DNA from: an uncultured Lachnospiraceae bacterium
GTDB lineage: Bacteria; Bacillota; Clostridia; Lachnospirales; Lachnospiraceae
Reading direction: 5' to 3'
NCBI GenBank assembly: GCA_949948735.1
Contig: CATLGV010000013.1
Location: 1 to 64,000 of the forward strand
Length of the DNA: 64,000 bases
The position numbers and the translations under genes were made by a program. This document shows, piece by piece, positions 9,816 to 21,300 of this stretch. The notes under the pieces were generated by a model, which saw nothing but the letters and a program-made list of their open reading frames with translations, was not told the origin of the DNA and made no database searches. Numbering within the stretch: position 1 is the first letter of the stretch; every line of letters starts with the position of its first letter.

Positions 9816-10769
9816 TTATCCAACAATGCCGCTTCGCTCAACGCCTTCGATAAAGTACTTCTGCAGCGCGACGTAAACAATCAATATCGGCAGAATGACC
9901 AGCACAATGCCCGCATACACATAGAGCTGCGATATCGTCGGATCCAGAACCTTATCGAGATTGGAAATCGTCGCCTGCAGGGAGGTAATCCGCTTGCTGA
10001 TGACAATATCCTGGTTGATGAGAAACAGCTTGGAATAAAATGTATCGTTATACTGCCAGACCATAGAAAAGATGGCCACAGTGATAACCGATGGAATCGC
10101 GTTCACCAGCATGATACGAAAATAGGTGTACCAGGTGCCGGCGCCGTCCACAAAGGCCGCTTCCTCAATCTCTTTGGGAAGCCCTCTGAAAAACTGATTA
10201 AAAATATAAATATACAGACCGGAACGAAGCCCGCAGCCAAGCGCCGTCATAATATACATCGGCGCGGGCGACGACAGCAGGTTCTTCGCCGAACCGGTAA
10301 ACATCGTGCAAAGCCCCAGCGGATCAAATTTCGCAAAGGTCACGTAAATCGGGAGCATAATGGTGTGTGCCGGAATGACAATCATTACAACCACACAGCC
10401 AAACAGCAGCTTCTTGAGCGGGAAGCTGTACCGCGCAAACCCGTATCCGACCATGGAACAGATAATGACCTGTACCGCCATCAGCGACAGGGAGTACAGC
10501 AGGGTCTTTCCCACCGTCCGCCAATAGTCCAGACGCATGATTGCCCGCGTGTACCGCTCCAGCGTCGGCGCCTGCGGAATCAGGTATACCATCGGATTGT
10601 ACACATCCGCGTTGGAAAAGAAGGAGCTCGAGACAATACCGATGATCGGGCTTAAAATCACATAAGAGATTCCGACAATAACAATAAACCTGAAAAGAGA
10701 AAGCAGGAAATTTTTTATTGCGGATATTATCTTTTTTCTGTCGTTCTCCAGTATCAATTCTTTTTTCAC
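9816..10769 (-). CDS. Carbohydrate ABC transporter permease
   Basis: Multi-TM protein with EAA-type motif (EEAAFVDGAGTWYTYFRIMLVNAIP). Confidence 0.88.
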   Translation of the reverse strand: MKKELILENDRKKIISAIKNFLLSLFRFIVIVGISYVILSPIIGIVSSSFFSNADVYNPMVYLIPQAPTLERYTRAIMRLDYWRTVGKTLLYSLSLMAVQVIICSMVGYGFARYSFPLKKLLFGCVVVMIVIPAHTIMLPIYVTFAKFDPLGLCTMFTGSAKNLLSSPAPMYIMTALGCGLRSGLYIYIFNQFFRGLPKEIEEAAFVDGAGTWYTYFRIMLVNAIPSVITVAIFSMVWQYNDTFYSKLFLINQDIVISKRITSLQATISNLDKVLDPTISQLYVYAGIVLVILPILIVYVALQKYFIEGVERSGIVG

Positions 10770-10785
10770 TGTCCTTTCTCCTTTC

Positions 10786-11715
10786 CTAGTTATAATAGAA
10801 GGTCCGCTTCTGGATAAAGCCGCAAACCAGAACCAAAATCGCGCATACGATCACGGTACTCACAAGGCTCATCGCCGAGCTCAGCCCGTAATTGATTTCC
10901 GTAAAGGCCGTGTCATACGCCATCTCGACGATGTCGGATTCCGCGAAATTGTCAACCACCGTATACACCACGTTTGTGATAATATGCGGCATTACCATCG
11001 GGAAGGTTACCTTCCAGAAAGTCTCGTACGCCGTCGCGCCCTCAATCTTGGCTACCTCATACATGGAGCCGGGAATAGACTGCAGCGCCGCGATAAAGAT
11101 GATAATCTGTACGCCGGACGCGCTGATAATATCGTTGATTCGTGCGACCGCCGCCACGATATATTCCAGGATTGCCTCAGGAATGCCGAGATTGCCGAAC
11201 ATCTGCACGTAGTACGCCATACCCATCCCGCTTGACGCGCTCGCCATCTCCGCGCTGCTGGCGCTTAACCCGCCTGCCAGCATCTGCCGGCTCATCTCGA
11301 TTGCCGCGGTAATTGCCGCCGAATTCATAATCACCGGCAGGAAGAAAATCGCTCTTACCAGCGTCCTTCCCTTAAACTTCTTGTTGAGCAGCATCGCCAT
11401 CAGCAGGCTGAAAAACGTAATCAACGGCACGTCAATCAGCATATTGCCGACGGAGGTCGTCAGCACCTGTTTAAAGCTTCCGTGCGCGCGGAATGCAAAG
11501 AGATAATTCTGCAGGCCGACAAATTCGCTGTTATAGCCGCCGCCGACAGCCACTGAGATTTCCGAGAGGGAAAAATTCGCGGTCATAATCAGGCTTCGCA
11601 GATAAAATATGAGAAAACCTGCAAGCCACGGCAGGATAAACAGGTATCCTGTGATACTGCGTTTTGCCATGAGGGACATTTTCTTCTTTTTCATATTACA
11701 TTCCCTCCATTTCAT
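10786..11715 (-). CDS. Sugar ABC transporter permease
   Basis: Multi-TM permease with EAA loop (EVAKIEGATAYETFWKVTFPMVMPHI); adjacent to partner permease. Confidence 0.88.
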   Translation of the reverse strand: MKWRECNMKKKKMSLMAKRSITGYLFILPWLAGFLIFYLRSLIMTANFSLSEISVAVGGGYNSEFVGLQNYLFAFRAHGSFKQVLTTSVGNMLIDVPLITFFSLLMAMLLNKKFKGRTLVRAIFFLPVIMNSAAITAAIEMSRQMLAGGLSASSAEMASASSGMGMAYYVQMFGNLGIPEAILEYIVAAVARINDIISASGVQIIIFIAALQSIPGSMYEVAKIEGATAYETFWKVTFPMVMPHIITNVVYTVVDNFAESDIVEMAYDTAFTEINYGLSSAMSLVSTVIVCAILVLVCGFIQKRTFYYN

Positions 11716-14278
11716 AGCTTCTTGCCGGAATAACCTTTCCGTCCACCCTCACATCAATGCCGGAGGTGTTGATATAATAAGTTACGCCGTTGCTGTAAGT
11801 GATTTTTCTGACACCGCCGTCACAAATCTGATGATTCGTAATGGTCGCTCCGTTTACATATTTCAGCGCTTCGTTTACTTCACTGTAAATAGCGGCCGCA
11901 TCCTCACACCAGTTTGCGTAGGTCGTCGCGTAATACCGGTTGAGCCCGGAATACTTCATCTGATTGGACTCCTCCCATGTGAAGGTAAAGTGGGGAGACG
12001 CCCCGTTCTCTATCAGCTGCAGGACAATGTCGGTCCTGTCGTACACGTCGCTGAGGTTAATCGGCTTTCCGGTGTAGCTGATGCACCCGTGCACCAGTAT
12101 CTCATAAAACGGGACTTCTTCATCGCAGATAAAATAATCGTTGTGGCTGATCGGCGCATTGATGATATCCTCCGCATAAGCAAAGGTATAGTCGTTCCCG
12201 CCGCTCACCATCATATTCCGGCCAAGCCCGTCAATTTTTTCAAGCTGCGCCTCCACAATGTGCATCGCCTGATTCCGGTCGATGACCTCCGTCCGCTTCT
12301 TATCCGAATACAGGCTGTCGCCCATATCCCGCAGCGAGATGCCCACATTGTCAATCTTCCTCATCTCGTCGACAAAATCATCCACATAGCGCACCAGAAA
12401 CTTCGGGGACATCAGGTCATACAGCGTCTCGACGTAGCCCAAAGAAGATGTCTGGCGCAGGCTGATCGGACTGAGCTGCCCGAAGCTGGCAATATACCCG
12501 CCGCCGTAATACCGGGCGCTCTCGTAATTATCCTTGTACCGCCGGGAAATCCATGTCACCTTCTGCATCGCGTTGTCCACATAGAGCTTCCCGCCGTTTG
12601 CCGTCAGCGTATCGTTGAGCTTTTGCAGCCCCTTCTTCCCGCCGAGCTTGCCGATCACCCTAATCTTATCCGGCACGTCGTGGTAGTAGCCGCCGTTGCT
12701 CCAGCCCTGGAAATTCATCACCTGGTTTTGGATGCCCCGCGCCGTCAGATCCTCGCTGATTTTCCCTGCCTCCTCAAAGGTCGTCATCGGCTCCACGCTC
12801 AGATACTGCGCGCCGAGGAAATATTTCGTCAGCTTCACGCCGCCGATAATATCATAGTAGAACGGAATATCCCCCTGCGCCCCGTTCAGCGCCAGCTTTC
12901 CTTCCTCAATCAGGCGGCTGCGGTAATAATTCGCCATCGCCGCATAGGACGCGTTCTCCTCGGTCAGGAATGTGTAGCGCACCGTACAGTCCGTCTTGTA
13001 ATAGTCGGTCTCCAAAATCGGCAGCTCCGCTTCATTTCCGGTCGCGCCAAACATCGACAATCTGTCCGTTCCCCGCAGGGAAAAGGTCGGGTACACGAAA
13101 TTGTATTCATTTACCCTGCCTGCGACCGACGCTGAGACAGAAGCAAGCGACTGTCCGTCCTCAATCGTCACAAGAATACCGCTGTCAGGTCTGCTGATGC
13201 CAAACAGGGGCATCCGGATATCCTCGCCGATATCGATGACCGTGTACGCCATGGAGAGCGCGTCAATCCCGTAGATAAACTGACTGTACTCCTCCGTGGC
13301 GGTCTTGCCGTTGTTAAAGTATATCAGGGAGCCGGAGCCGTTGGGCACCAGCATATAGCCTTCCTCCTGCGCACCGCCCGCCCCCATATAGCGCAGCAGC
13401 TGCACACGGTAAATGTAACCGCCGCCGCGCTCTTCGATGGAAGCCGTCGGCAGTGTCACGACAAGGCTGTCTTCCTCCAGCCGGTATTCCAGCGCCAGCT
13501 TAAAGGAGACATTCATCGCGCCCTCCACGCCGGATTCCGCCATGTCCTGCTCGAAGTCCGCCTGCGTGTAGCCCGCCTCTTCAAAGTAGCCGGTCAGCCT
13601 TCGCAGCGTTCCCGCGCCCTTCTGTGCAGACTCCATCAGCTCCATCCAGCCGTCCCCGATTGAGCTTTCCACGTAATTGTTCATCGCCTTTCTCGCGTCC
13701 CGCTCCTCCAGCTTTGACATGAACTGCTCCAGACGCTCCTGCCGGATGTATACCGGAACGATTCCGGTCGGACTGGTCGTATCGCCGATTTCATAGATAT
13801 AGCGGATGCCGTTCTCCATCGCCTGCGCCTGTACCTGCCCGTTGGCTGCGCCCACGGAATAAGAGTCGTAGGTGGAGGAGGTTCTGCCTGAATTAAAGTA
13901 ATCCACCACCAGCTGGGATTTCAGGTAATTCTTGTGCACCTGGTTTGCCACCGCGTCCTCGTCCGGATTCTGCGGATTGGAGTAGACGGTCTTGCCGTTT
14001 CGCTTGTCATACACGGCCACCTCGGCAGTCTGTGTATTCGTATACAGCTTCAGATTCTCGTTCTCACAGACAAGCGCCATCCCCGGCACATCGCTTTTGC
14101 TCTCCGCAGCCGGCGTAAAGGCCGGCGCGTCCTCCTCGTATGCAAACGCGTAATCCCTTGTATAATCCTTGTAATCATCATAGAACTGATACCGTATCAG
14201 ATAATTCGCGACCCATGCCAATGCCGCCGCCAGCGCTACGGAAAGCGCTGCAATGATTATTTTTGTTTTTCGTTTCAT
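11696..14278 (-). CDS. DUF5696-like large extracellular protein, possible glycoside hydrolase-like fold
   Basis: 860 aa with N-terminal signal anchor; position among ABC permeases resembles DUF5696 loci of Firmicutes; the family call is from recollection. Confidence 0.6.
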   Translation of the reverse strand: MKRKTKIIIAALSVALAAALAWVANYLIRYQFYDDYKDYTRDYAFAYEEDAPAFTPAAESKSDVPGMALVCENENLKLYTNTQTAEVAVYDKRNGKTVYSNPQNPDEDAVANQVHKNYLKSQLVVDYFNSGRTSSTYDSYSVGAANGQVQAQAMENGIRYIYEIGDTTSPTGIVPVYIRQERLEQFMSKLEERDARKAMNNYVESSIGDGWMELMESAQKGAGTLRRLTGYFEEAGYTQADFEQDMAESGVEGAMNVSFKLALEYRLEEDSLVVTLPTASIEERGGGYIYRVQLLRYMGAGGAQEEGYMLVPNGSGSLIYFNNGKTATEEYSQFIYGIDALSMAYTVIDIGEDIRMPLFGISRPDSGILVTIEDGQSLASVSASVAGRVNEYNFVYPTFSLRGTDRLSMFGATGNEAELPILETDYYKTDCTVRYTFLTEENASYAAMANYYRSRLIEEGKLALNGAQGDIPFYYDIIGGVKLTKYFLGAQYLSVEPMTTFEEAGKISEDLTARGIQNQVMNFQGWSNGGYYHDVPDKIRVIGKLGGKKGLQKLNDTLTANGGKLYVDNAMQKVTWISRRYKDNYESARYYGGGYIASFGQLSPISLRQTSSLGYVETLYDLMSPKFLVRYVDDFVDEMRKIDNVGISLRDMGDSLYSDKKRTEVIDRNQAMHIVEAQLEKIDGLGRNMMVSGGNDYTFAYAEDIINAPISHNDYFICDEEVPFYEILVHGCISYTGKPINLSDVYDRTDIVLQLIENGASPHFTFTWEESNQMKYSGLNRYYATTYANWCEDAAAIYSEVNEALKYVNGATITNHQICDGGVRKITYSNGVTYYINTSGIDVRVDGKVIPARSYEMEGM

Positions 14279-14295
14279 CGTCCGCTTTCCCCTTT

Positions 14296-14928
14296 CTAGT
14301 TACGGAATATAATTTCCGTATACAGGCTGTAAAAGAAATTGTAAATCTGGGTCACCAGATCCGCCAGCAGGAGGCATACGAAAATAATAATGAACATTGC
14401 TATAAACGTCAGGAACAATACGATAATGGTCTTCCCCAGCGTGTAATTATGTATTTGCATAATGCCGATCAGCGCGATAATCACCGAGTAACCGATTCCG
14501 GCCACCAGCAGCATGGTATAAAAAACCTCTTCGTTATCCGCAATGCCTTGGCTTAAAATCGTCGCCGGCACCATGGTCACAATCATCGGCACCAGGGAAT
14601 AGCCTATCACCGTGGCAATATCCTTCAGCCGTCCTTCGCCCTCCATCAGGCAGGTGATCGACCAGTTGCCCACGCAGAACAGCAGGTACAGCAGCAGCAC
14701 CGCCGTCAGCTCCCGCAGACTGTCCACCGCTCTGGGATCCACATCGTTTACCACAAAGCTCGCCAGCATTCTGTTCATCGAGAAGCAGATGGAAAACAAT
14801 ACAACCATCGCAACCGCTATCGGAACGCTTCCCTGCCCCCGATGCCGGATTTCGTAAAAACCGTCCGCCGGATGTGTCATGGTATAAAACAAAAACCGCC
14901 ACTTATCCCTGGAAAAATATTCTTTCAT
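14296..14928 (-). CDS. YIP1-family-like multi-pass membrane protein
   Basis: Small protein with several TM segments and YIP1-like layout, in the same operon. Confidence 0.6.
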   Translation of the reverse strand: MKEYFSRDKWRFLFYTMTHPADGFYEIRHRGQGSVPIAVAMVVLFSICFSMNRMLASFVVNDVDPRAVDSLRELTAVLLLYLLFCVGNWSITCLMEGEGRLKDIATVIGYSLVPMIVTMVPATILSQGIADNEEVFYTMLLVAGIGYSVIIALIGIMQIHNYTLGKTIIVLFLTFIAMFIIIFVCLLLADLVTQIYNFFYSLYTEIIFRN

Positions 14929-16419
14929 TTACAAAATCCCTCCTTCCGCCGTCTTTCCCTTCCGCCTGCGCCGGACCCTGCCAAACACATAACCGCCCAC
15001 GCACAGCACAACGATTCCGGTCAAAAGGAAGCTCATGTTGTCCTTGAGCATCTCGTTGCGGTACCGTTTAAACGCGATGGAATAGTATTCCCGGTTCATG
15101 CCCAGCTTCAGATACTTCATCGCGCTTTTGTTGTCTCCTGCGGTCAGATACGCCTTGCCGATGCCGGTATTGGCAAGCTCGTTGTTCTCATCCAGCTTCA
15201 AAACCTCCTGCCACTTGGCCACCGCCAGCGTCTCGTCGCCGTCATAGCGCAGCGCCACTGCCTCGTTGATCAGGCTGCCGTAGCGCGTCTCCAGGAAGGT
15301 GATGATTTCCCCCCTGTAGGCGTCAAGCACCATCATGCGCTCTCCGCTCGACTCCACCGCTACCGGCGTTGTGAAGGTTCCCGCCTGCGAGCCAAGTCCT
15401 CCAAAGATATACAGCAGGTTTCCTTCCCTGTCATATGTAAAGACTCTTCCCCGCCTGCTGTCGAGAATGGAATAAATGCCGCTCCCCCGGTAGACCACAT
15501 CCACGATCGTCGAGGGGCCGCTGTATATGCCCGACATCGAAATTGCAACGTCCCCGCCGAGATTTCCGCTGATTCCTTTCTTAATAACGTCCTCGCCCTT
15601 GGGATTGAGCCGCCGGACTGCCTGCACGCCCTCCGGGTCTATATTGGATGCATACACAAACCCCGCGCCGTCCACGTCGATTCCGGTAAACTCCGTCGGG
15701 ATAAAAAGCTGCTGCCTGGAGCGCTCCTCCTTGGTCGCAAGCTTCCGCCAGAACTTTTCCCAGAGCGTAATCTGTACCTCAATGGTGCCGAAAAATCCGG
15801 TGAAATCCCCTTTTTCGTCAAACACCATAATGCCTTCAAACATGTTCCGCCCGATACAGTAGATACGGTTTGCGTAGTCCACGCTGACCTTGAGCGGCGT
15901 AAACACATAGCCGTCCTCCAAAATCTCCGACGTCGGATTGTCTACAATTTTGACAAAGCCGCCGTTCTCATCCAGCACCACGATTCTCTTGTTCTCGGAG
16001 TCCGCGATATACAGCTCGTTCTTCTCCGAAACCGCCACGCCGTAGGGCGAACTGAAGGTATCCGCCTGACCGTCATGCTCAAATCCGTCGATAACCCGCA
16101 GCACGTTCTTCATATCCTGATCCAGCACGACGATCCGGTTGTTGCCGGTATCCGCCACATAGACCTTTCCGTCCTGCGCCACGCACAGATCCTGCGGCGA
16201 CGAAAACGCGCCCACCCCCAGATTCACGCCGGAGATACTCGTGTCCGGCACATACGCGGACGGCGTAAACACAATATCTTCCCTGTAATCATAATTATAC
16301 GCGTCGTACGGAAGAGACGACGCCCGCACCGTTTCCCCTGCGCCGGCTCCCAATACCAGAGCCGCGCACAGCAGCGCCGCAAGCCGCTTTCCCGTTTTTG
16401 TTTTTTTCCCGTTCTTCAT
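14929..16419 (-). CDS. Secreted NHL-repeat beta-propeller protein with C-terminal TPR-like region and TM anchor
   Basis: Repeated blocks GKVYVADTGNNRIVVLDQD, NELYIADSENKRIVVLDENG; TPR-like ELANTGIGKAYLTAGDNKSAMKYLKLGMNREYYSIAF; C-terminal TM. Confidence 0.7.
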   Translation of the reverse strand: MKNGKKTKTGKRLAALLCAALVLGAGAGETVRASSLPYDAYNYDYREDIVFTPSAYVPDTSISGVNLGVGAFSSPQDLCVAQDGKVYVADTGNNRIVVLDQDMKNVLRVIDGFEHDGQADTFSSPYGVAVSEKNELYIADSENKRIVVLDENGGFVKIVDNPTSEILEDGYVFTPLKVSVDYANRIYCIGRNMFEGIMVFDEKGDFTGFFGTIEVQITLWEKFWRKLATKEERSRQQLFIPTEFTGIDVDGAGFVYASNIDPEGVQAVRRLNPKGEDVIKKGISGNLGGDVAISMSGIYSGPSTIVDVVYRGSGIYSILDSRRGRVFTYDREGNLLYIFGGLGSQAGTFTTPVAVESSGERMMVLDAYRGEIITFLETRYGSLINEAVALRYDGDETLAVAKWQEVLKLDENNELANTGIGKAYLTAGDNKSAMKYLKLGMNREYYSIAFKRYRNEMLKDNMSFLLTGIVVLCVGGYVFGRVRRRRKGKTAEGGIL

Positions 16420-16546
16420 ATTCTCACACCCTCTCCTCTACCTTGCTTTTTTACCATCCCGCCAAAGAATGCCGAAGGCATTGCTTAAACAAAACTTAGC
16501 TTTTCTTGGCAGCGTTCTTTGCTGCCTTAGAAAAATTTTTTGTTTT

Positions 16547-17419
16547 CTAGTCCTTCATACCGGATGTTGTCATGGTCTCAATGACATTGCTCTGACATAC
16601 AAGGAAGAAGATAATCGGAATCGCCGCGATGATAAAGGTCACCGCCGCGCTCGCGCCCGCTCTTGCCGTTCCGCCGCCCGTTATCTGCTGCAGCGCAAAC
16701 TGCATCGGCTTGAGCTGCTCGTCGCGCAGATACATGCTTCCGGTGTTTGCCCACATCTGCTGGAACTGGAAAATCGCAAGCGTCAGCCACGCCGGCTTTA
16801 CATTGGGCATGACTATCTTCCAGAAAATCTGAAACTCCGTCGCCCCGTCAAGCCGCGCCGACTCCATCAGCGAATCCGGCAGCTGCTCCATAAACTGCTT
16901 CATCAGATAAAGTCCCATACCAAACTGCCATGCCGGCAGTATCAGCGCCAGGAAATTGTTATTAATATGCAGCCACGAAACAATCATATAAGTCGGAATC
17001 TGCGTGACCGTCCACGAGAACATCATGGACAGCACCACCATGCCAAACAAGAGGTTTTTCCCCGGAAAATTATGCTTTGCAAGCGGGTACGCCGCAAGCG
17101 AGGCCAGAATAACATGGCCCAGCGTGCCAAAGCCCGTGATAATCACCGTATTGAGAATATACCTTGAAAACGGCACCCAGGAGTCGTTCATCACGACAAA
17201 CAAATCCGAGAAATTCTCAAATGTAGGGTTGCGCACAAAAATCTTGGGCGGGAACTGGAACAATTCGTCCAGCGGCTTCAACGCGTTGTTCACAATCATC
17301 ACAATCGGGAGCGCCATAAATACGCCGCAGATTGCCATCAGAATAAACAACAGCGTATTCCCCGCCATGGAGCGGTTGAGTTTTTTCTGCTTTGGTTTGA
17401 ATAACCGTATCGTCTTCAT
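16547..17419 (-). CDS. Carbohydrate ABC transporter permease
   Basis: Permease EAA motif MESARLDGATEFQIFWKIVMPNVKPA. Confidence 0.88.
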   Translation of the reverse strand: MKTIRLFKPKQKKLNRSMAGNTLLFILMAICGVFMALPIVMIVNNALKPLDELFQFPPKIFVRNPTFENFSDLFVVMNDSWVPFSRYILNTVIITGFGTLGHVILASLAAYPLAKHNFPGKNLLFGMVVLSMMFSWTVTQIPTYMIVSWLHINNNFLALILPAWQFGMGLYLMKQFMEQLPDSLMESARLDGATEFQIFWKIVMPNVKPAWLTLAIFQFQQMWANTGSMYLRDEQLKPMQFALQQITGGGTARAGASAAVTFIIAAIPIIFFLVCQSNVIETMTTSGMKD

Positions 17420-18372
17420 TATTCACCCACCCTTCTGAGTACCTTCTGTACCAATTTGTTGGTTCCTACCATCAGCAGGAACAGCACTGTCGCGATGGCG
17501 GAAGCATAGCCCATGTCGAACCGGGTGGAGCCGTAATCCAGCAAATGCGTTACCACCGTCGCGCCCGCGTAGTTGATGGACGGGTTTCCTGCAAGCTGTA
17601 TCGAGATATCCGCCACCGCAAAGGACTGCGTGATCTGCATAACCGCGCCAAACATCAGCTGCGGCTTCATTGAAGGAAGCGTCACATACCAAAGCTCCTG
17701 CCAGCGGTTCTTCACGCCGTCCAGCGCCGCCGCCTCATAGAGGCTCTTGTCGACCGTCTGCAGACCGGCGATAAAGGAAAGGAAGCCGGTTCCCAGAGAC
17801 AGCCACAGCTGTACGACAATCAGCATCGGCAGAATGTATTTCTCCGTCTGCATCCACAATATCTGCTCATTGATAATGCCGAGCTTTAACAGGATACCGT
17901 TCAGATAACCGTAGCGGTCGCCCGATAAAATCAGGCTCCACACCATGTACGCGTTGCCGCAGATGCTCGGCGCGTAAAATATCAGCGTGAGAAACGCCCG
18001 GAATTTTCCGGAAAACTCGTTGATAATCCACGCAAACAGCAGACAGAGCATATAGCTGACCGGCCCGGTGATCACGGCGAACAATAAGGTGTTTTTCAGC
18101 GCAATCAGGAAGATGTCATCCTCCAGAAACAGCCGGATATAGTTGGCCCAGCCCGTAAACCGCGGCATCTCCAGCATGTTAAAGTAGGTAAACGACAGCC
18201 CCACCGAGATTAGAACCGGAAGCACCGTAAACACAAAGAACAGTATAAAATAGGGCGCCAGCATCAGATAGCAGGAGCGGTTCTTCTTAATCTGATAGCC
18301 TAATTTTTTCTGTCTTTTTGCGATTTCCGACAGATTTTCACTTGTTGCCATTCCTTCCCCTCCTATCTTCAA
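17419..18372 (-). CDS. Sugar ABC transporter permease
   Basis: Permease EAA motif YEAAALDGVKNRWQELWYVTLPSMKPQ; overlaps both neighbours, suggesting translational coupling. Confidence 0.88.
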   Translation of the reverse strand: MKIGGEGMATSENLSEIAKRQKKLGYQIKKNRSCYLMLAPYFILFFVFTVLPVLISVGLSFTYFNMLEMPRFTGWANYIRLFLEDDIFLIALKNTLLFAVITGPVSYMLCLLFAWIINEFSGKFRAFLTLIFYAPSICGNAYMVWSLILSGDRYGYLNGILLKLGIINEQILWMQTEKYILPMLIVVQLWLSLGTGFLSFIAGLQTVDKSLYEAAALDGVKNRWQELWYVTLPSMKPQLMFGAVMQITQSFAVADISIQLAGNPSINYAGATVVTHLLDYGSTRFDMGYASAIATVLFLLMVGTNKLVQKVLRRVGE

Positions 18373-21300
18373 TCTTCCGCAAGAGGCAGTCCGAACTCTT
18401 TCCTCTTGTAATTGATCTCATCGTTAATATAGATGACCTTATCCATCAGCTCCTCACGCGGCGTCGCGGTATCGGTATCCGTTGTCACCGTGTAGAACGC
18501 GTTGTTGACGTTACGCCAGGAGTAATATCCGCCCGGCACCTGCGGGATGCCCTTCACCCACTGGAACTGCTCGGAAAGCACCTCATAGGTCTCCACCGGC
18601 CAGGGCAGGCTCTCAAACGCCTCCTTATTCGCCGTAGCGACACGCGCCGCCGACCCCATCAGGCTCTCCAGCTCCCTGTCAAACAGGACCTGTACCTCCG
18701 CCGAGGTCCACCATTTGAGGAATTCCCAGCACTCCTGCGGATATTCCGTATCGGACATGATAATGCTGGCAAGGCCGGTACAGCCTACGGAACGGTCGAT
18801 CGTCCCGTCCTCTTTCCTGACGCCCGGCACCGGCGCGAAATCCCATACGCCCTTGATATCCGGCGCCGAAACCTGCAGATTGTTGTATACCGTATAATCC
18901 GCAATCATAATCGGCGCTTCGCCTGTACGGAACCGTTCCTCCGCGCTGGTCACCTTATCCAGGCCGTAATCCGTATAGTACTCGCAGTATTCCCGGAAGG
19001 TGCTGACCGCGATATCCGAGTCCAGCGCGGACGCCATACCGCCCTCCGTGTAGTACTCGCCGCCGTTCTGGTACAGCATCATCGCAAAAATCTGCTCGCT
19101 GGGCAGCATTGCAAACTCCATCTGATTCTTTGCCAGCACGGTCATCGCCACCTTCACCTCGTCCCATGTCTGCGGCAGCTCCAGGCCAAGCTCGGCCAGA
19201 ATATCCTTGCGGTAGAACATCACCGGGAAGGTCTCCGTCTCCGGCAGCGCATACAGCGCGCCGTCAAAGGTAAATGCCGTCAGGGCGCTGTCGTAAAATC
19301 TTGAGGTCACCTCCTGCCAGTCGTCAAACTGCGTCAGATCCAGCACCGCGTTTCGAAGCCCATAATTGACAGGTGTGTCGTTTCCGGTGTTTAATACCGC
19401 GCCTGCGATACCGTTCGTATTTGCGACCTGAATTGCCACATCCGGTCCTTCTCCCGCAAGCTCCGCCCGCAGCAGCGTATTCATATCCACAAGCTGTACA
19501 TTGACGTTAATCCCCGTCTGGCTCGTAAAGGTCTCGTCTATCAGCGTCTTGATAACATTTGCCTGATCCCGTCCGGTGCCGATCCAGAGCGTGATCGTGG
19601 GGTTTTCATCCCCCTCCTCGGCAACATTGCCGACCTGGTTATAATCGATGACAAAGGAATAGAACAGTCTGCCAAACTCGTATTTTGTCTTGTCAAAAAA
19701 CGACGCCTTTGCGATATCCGCTTTGGTGTCCGGCGAAGTGACATAAATCCGGTCCAGCTGCAGCGGCTGCTCGATAACCTGCGTAATCCAGGTACCCGTC
19801 GCACGAATATTGATACGGAACGTGGAAATCACCTTTACAAAATATTCCGGATCCGCAATCAAATCATCCAGCTGGTCGCGCATCGTAATCAGCACCGTCT
19901 CCTTGTCGCTGCTTCTGCCGGCTGCCGCGCGCAGGCTTTCGATGGCATGATTGAGCTTATCGCGCACCGCTGCCATCTCTCCCGAAAGCTCCGGAAGGCT
20001 CGCCTCGATTTCATAATCGCGGTAGCTGTCCGGGCTCACGCCGGTAATACGGATTACCTTGCGGTATATCGCGTTCAGCTCCTCGACGCAGCTTTGTACC
20101 TCGCTGACAATCTCGGAGAACTCGCCAAGCACCACCTGCATGCGCAGCGTATGGCTGCCCTGCTCCAGATATATCCGGTAGGGATTGCCCGCCTCATCCG
20201 AAAGAACGTCCTCCCGCCAGCTCTGCTCGTATGTAAAACCGTAATCGTTAAACTCCTCAAAGGGCACCGTCCCGTCGATAAATATCTTTCTGGAAACGTA
20301 AATACCTCTCGTGAAATTCTGCTTTGCATGTAAAGAAATGTTGTAATAGCCGCTCTCGGGCACATCAAACGCCCACTCCATCCACTGCCCGGAAAGCTTC
20401 CATGAATTGCCGCCGATGCTGTTGTTGAGCAGCTCCTTTGTGCTCGACGGATATACCGCGGGCGAGGACTGATCCTGCTGCGGATAAAGCATCTGCGACG
20501 ACGTCTTCGCCGCGTTCTCCGCCTCCACGCGAATCACATGGCCGCTGGTATCCTGCGCCCCCTGCGCATCCCATGCCGCCTTTACGTCCTGATAAGGCAC
20601 CACCGGCTGCATATTGCCCAGCACCAGCTTGCGAAACAGCATCGGCTCTTTTCTGGAAATAATGGAAATCGTATGCTCGCCCTGCTCCAGATACAGCGCA
20701 AGGTTCTCCAGCACATACCCGTCGCTGTCGTAAAGCGGCGTCGTCACCCACTCGGGAACCTCTACCATGGACGGCTTCATATCGTTTCCCTGATTGTCCT
20801 TTTCCCACGCCTTTACCGCAATGCCCTTTTCATCCGTAACGCTGTCTTCTATGCTTATCTTCCATATTCTGGAGAACTCCACGTCCGCAAGCTCCCTGTA
20901 CGGAAGCGCGCCGTCCACAAAAAATCCCCTCTGGATTTCCGAGCTTTTCCCCTCAATCGGATAATATACCATCGACAGGTCATACCATCCGCTCTCGGGA
21001 ACCGTAACATCATATTCGACGATGGCGTTCTCCGCCGTCACAATACTCGTGCCCGCCATGCCCTCATAATTCTCATAGGCAGCGGGCGTCATGCCGATTC
21101 CGTTTTCCTCATAGCGGCTGTAGCTGCCGGCGTCCACCTCAATCACCCTGCTAGGCCTGTTGTCCCCCTTACCGGCAGCATACTCCTTGTAAAGAGGAAC
21201 CGCACCGCCGATCGAGTATGTACTCAAAAGCTCTTTGAACGCCTCCTCCGACATAACCGTTTTTGCCTCCGATTTCGGAAGGCAAAACGGGCACGCCCCC

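Noticed and set aside
7842-16488. Long plus-strand ORFs (632, 508 and 548 aa at 7842, 11609 and 14842) opposite the transporter cluster
   Set aside because: Arg/His/Leu-rich mirror frames of well-supported minus-strand genes; no domain signatures or RBS logic.
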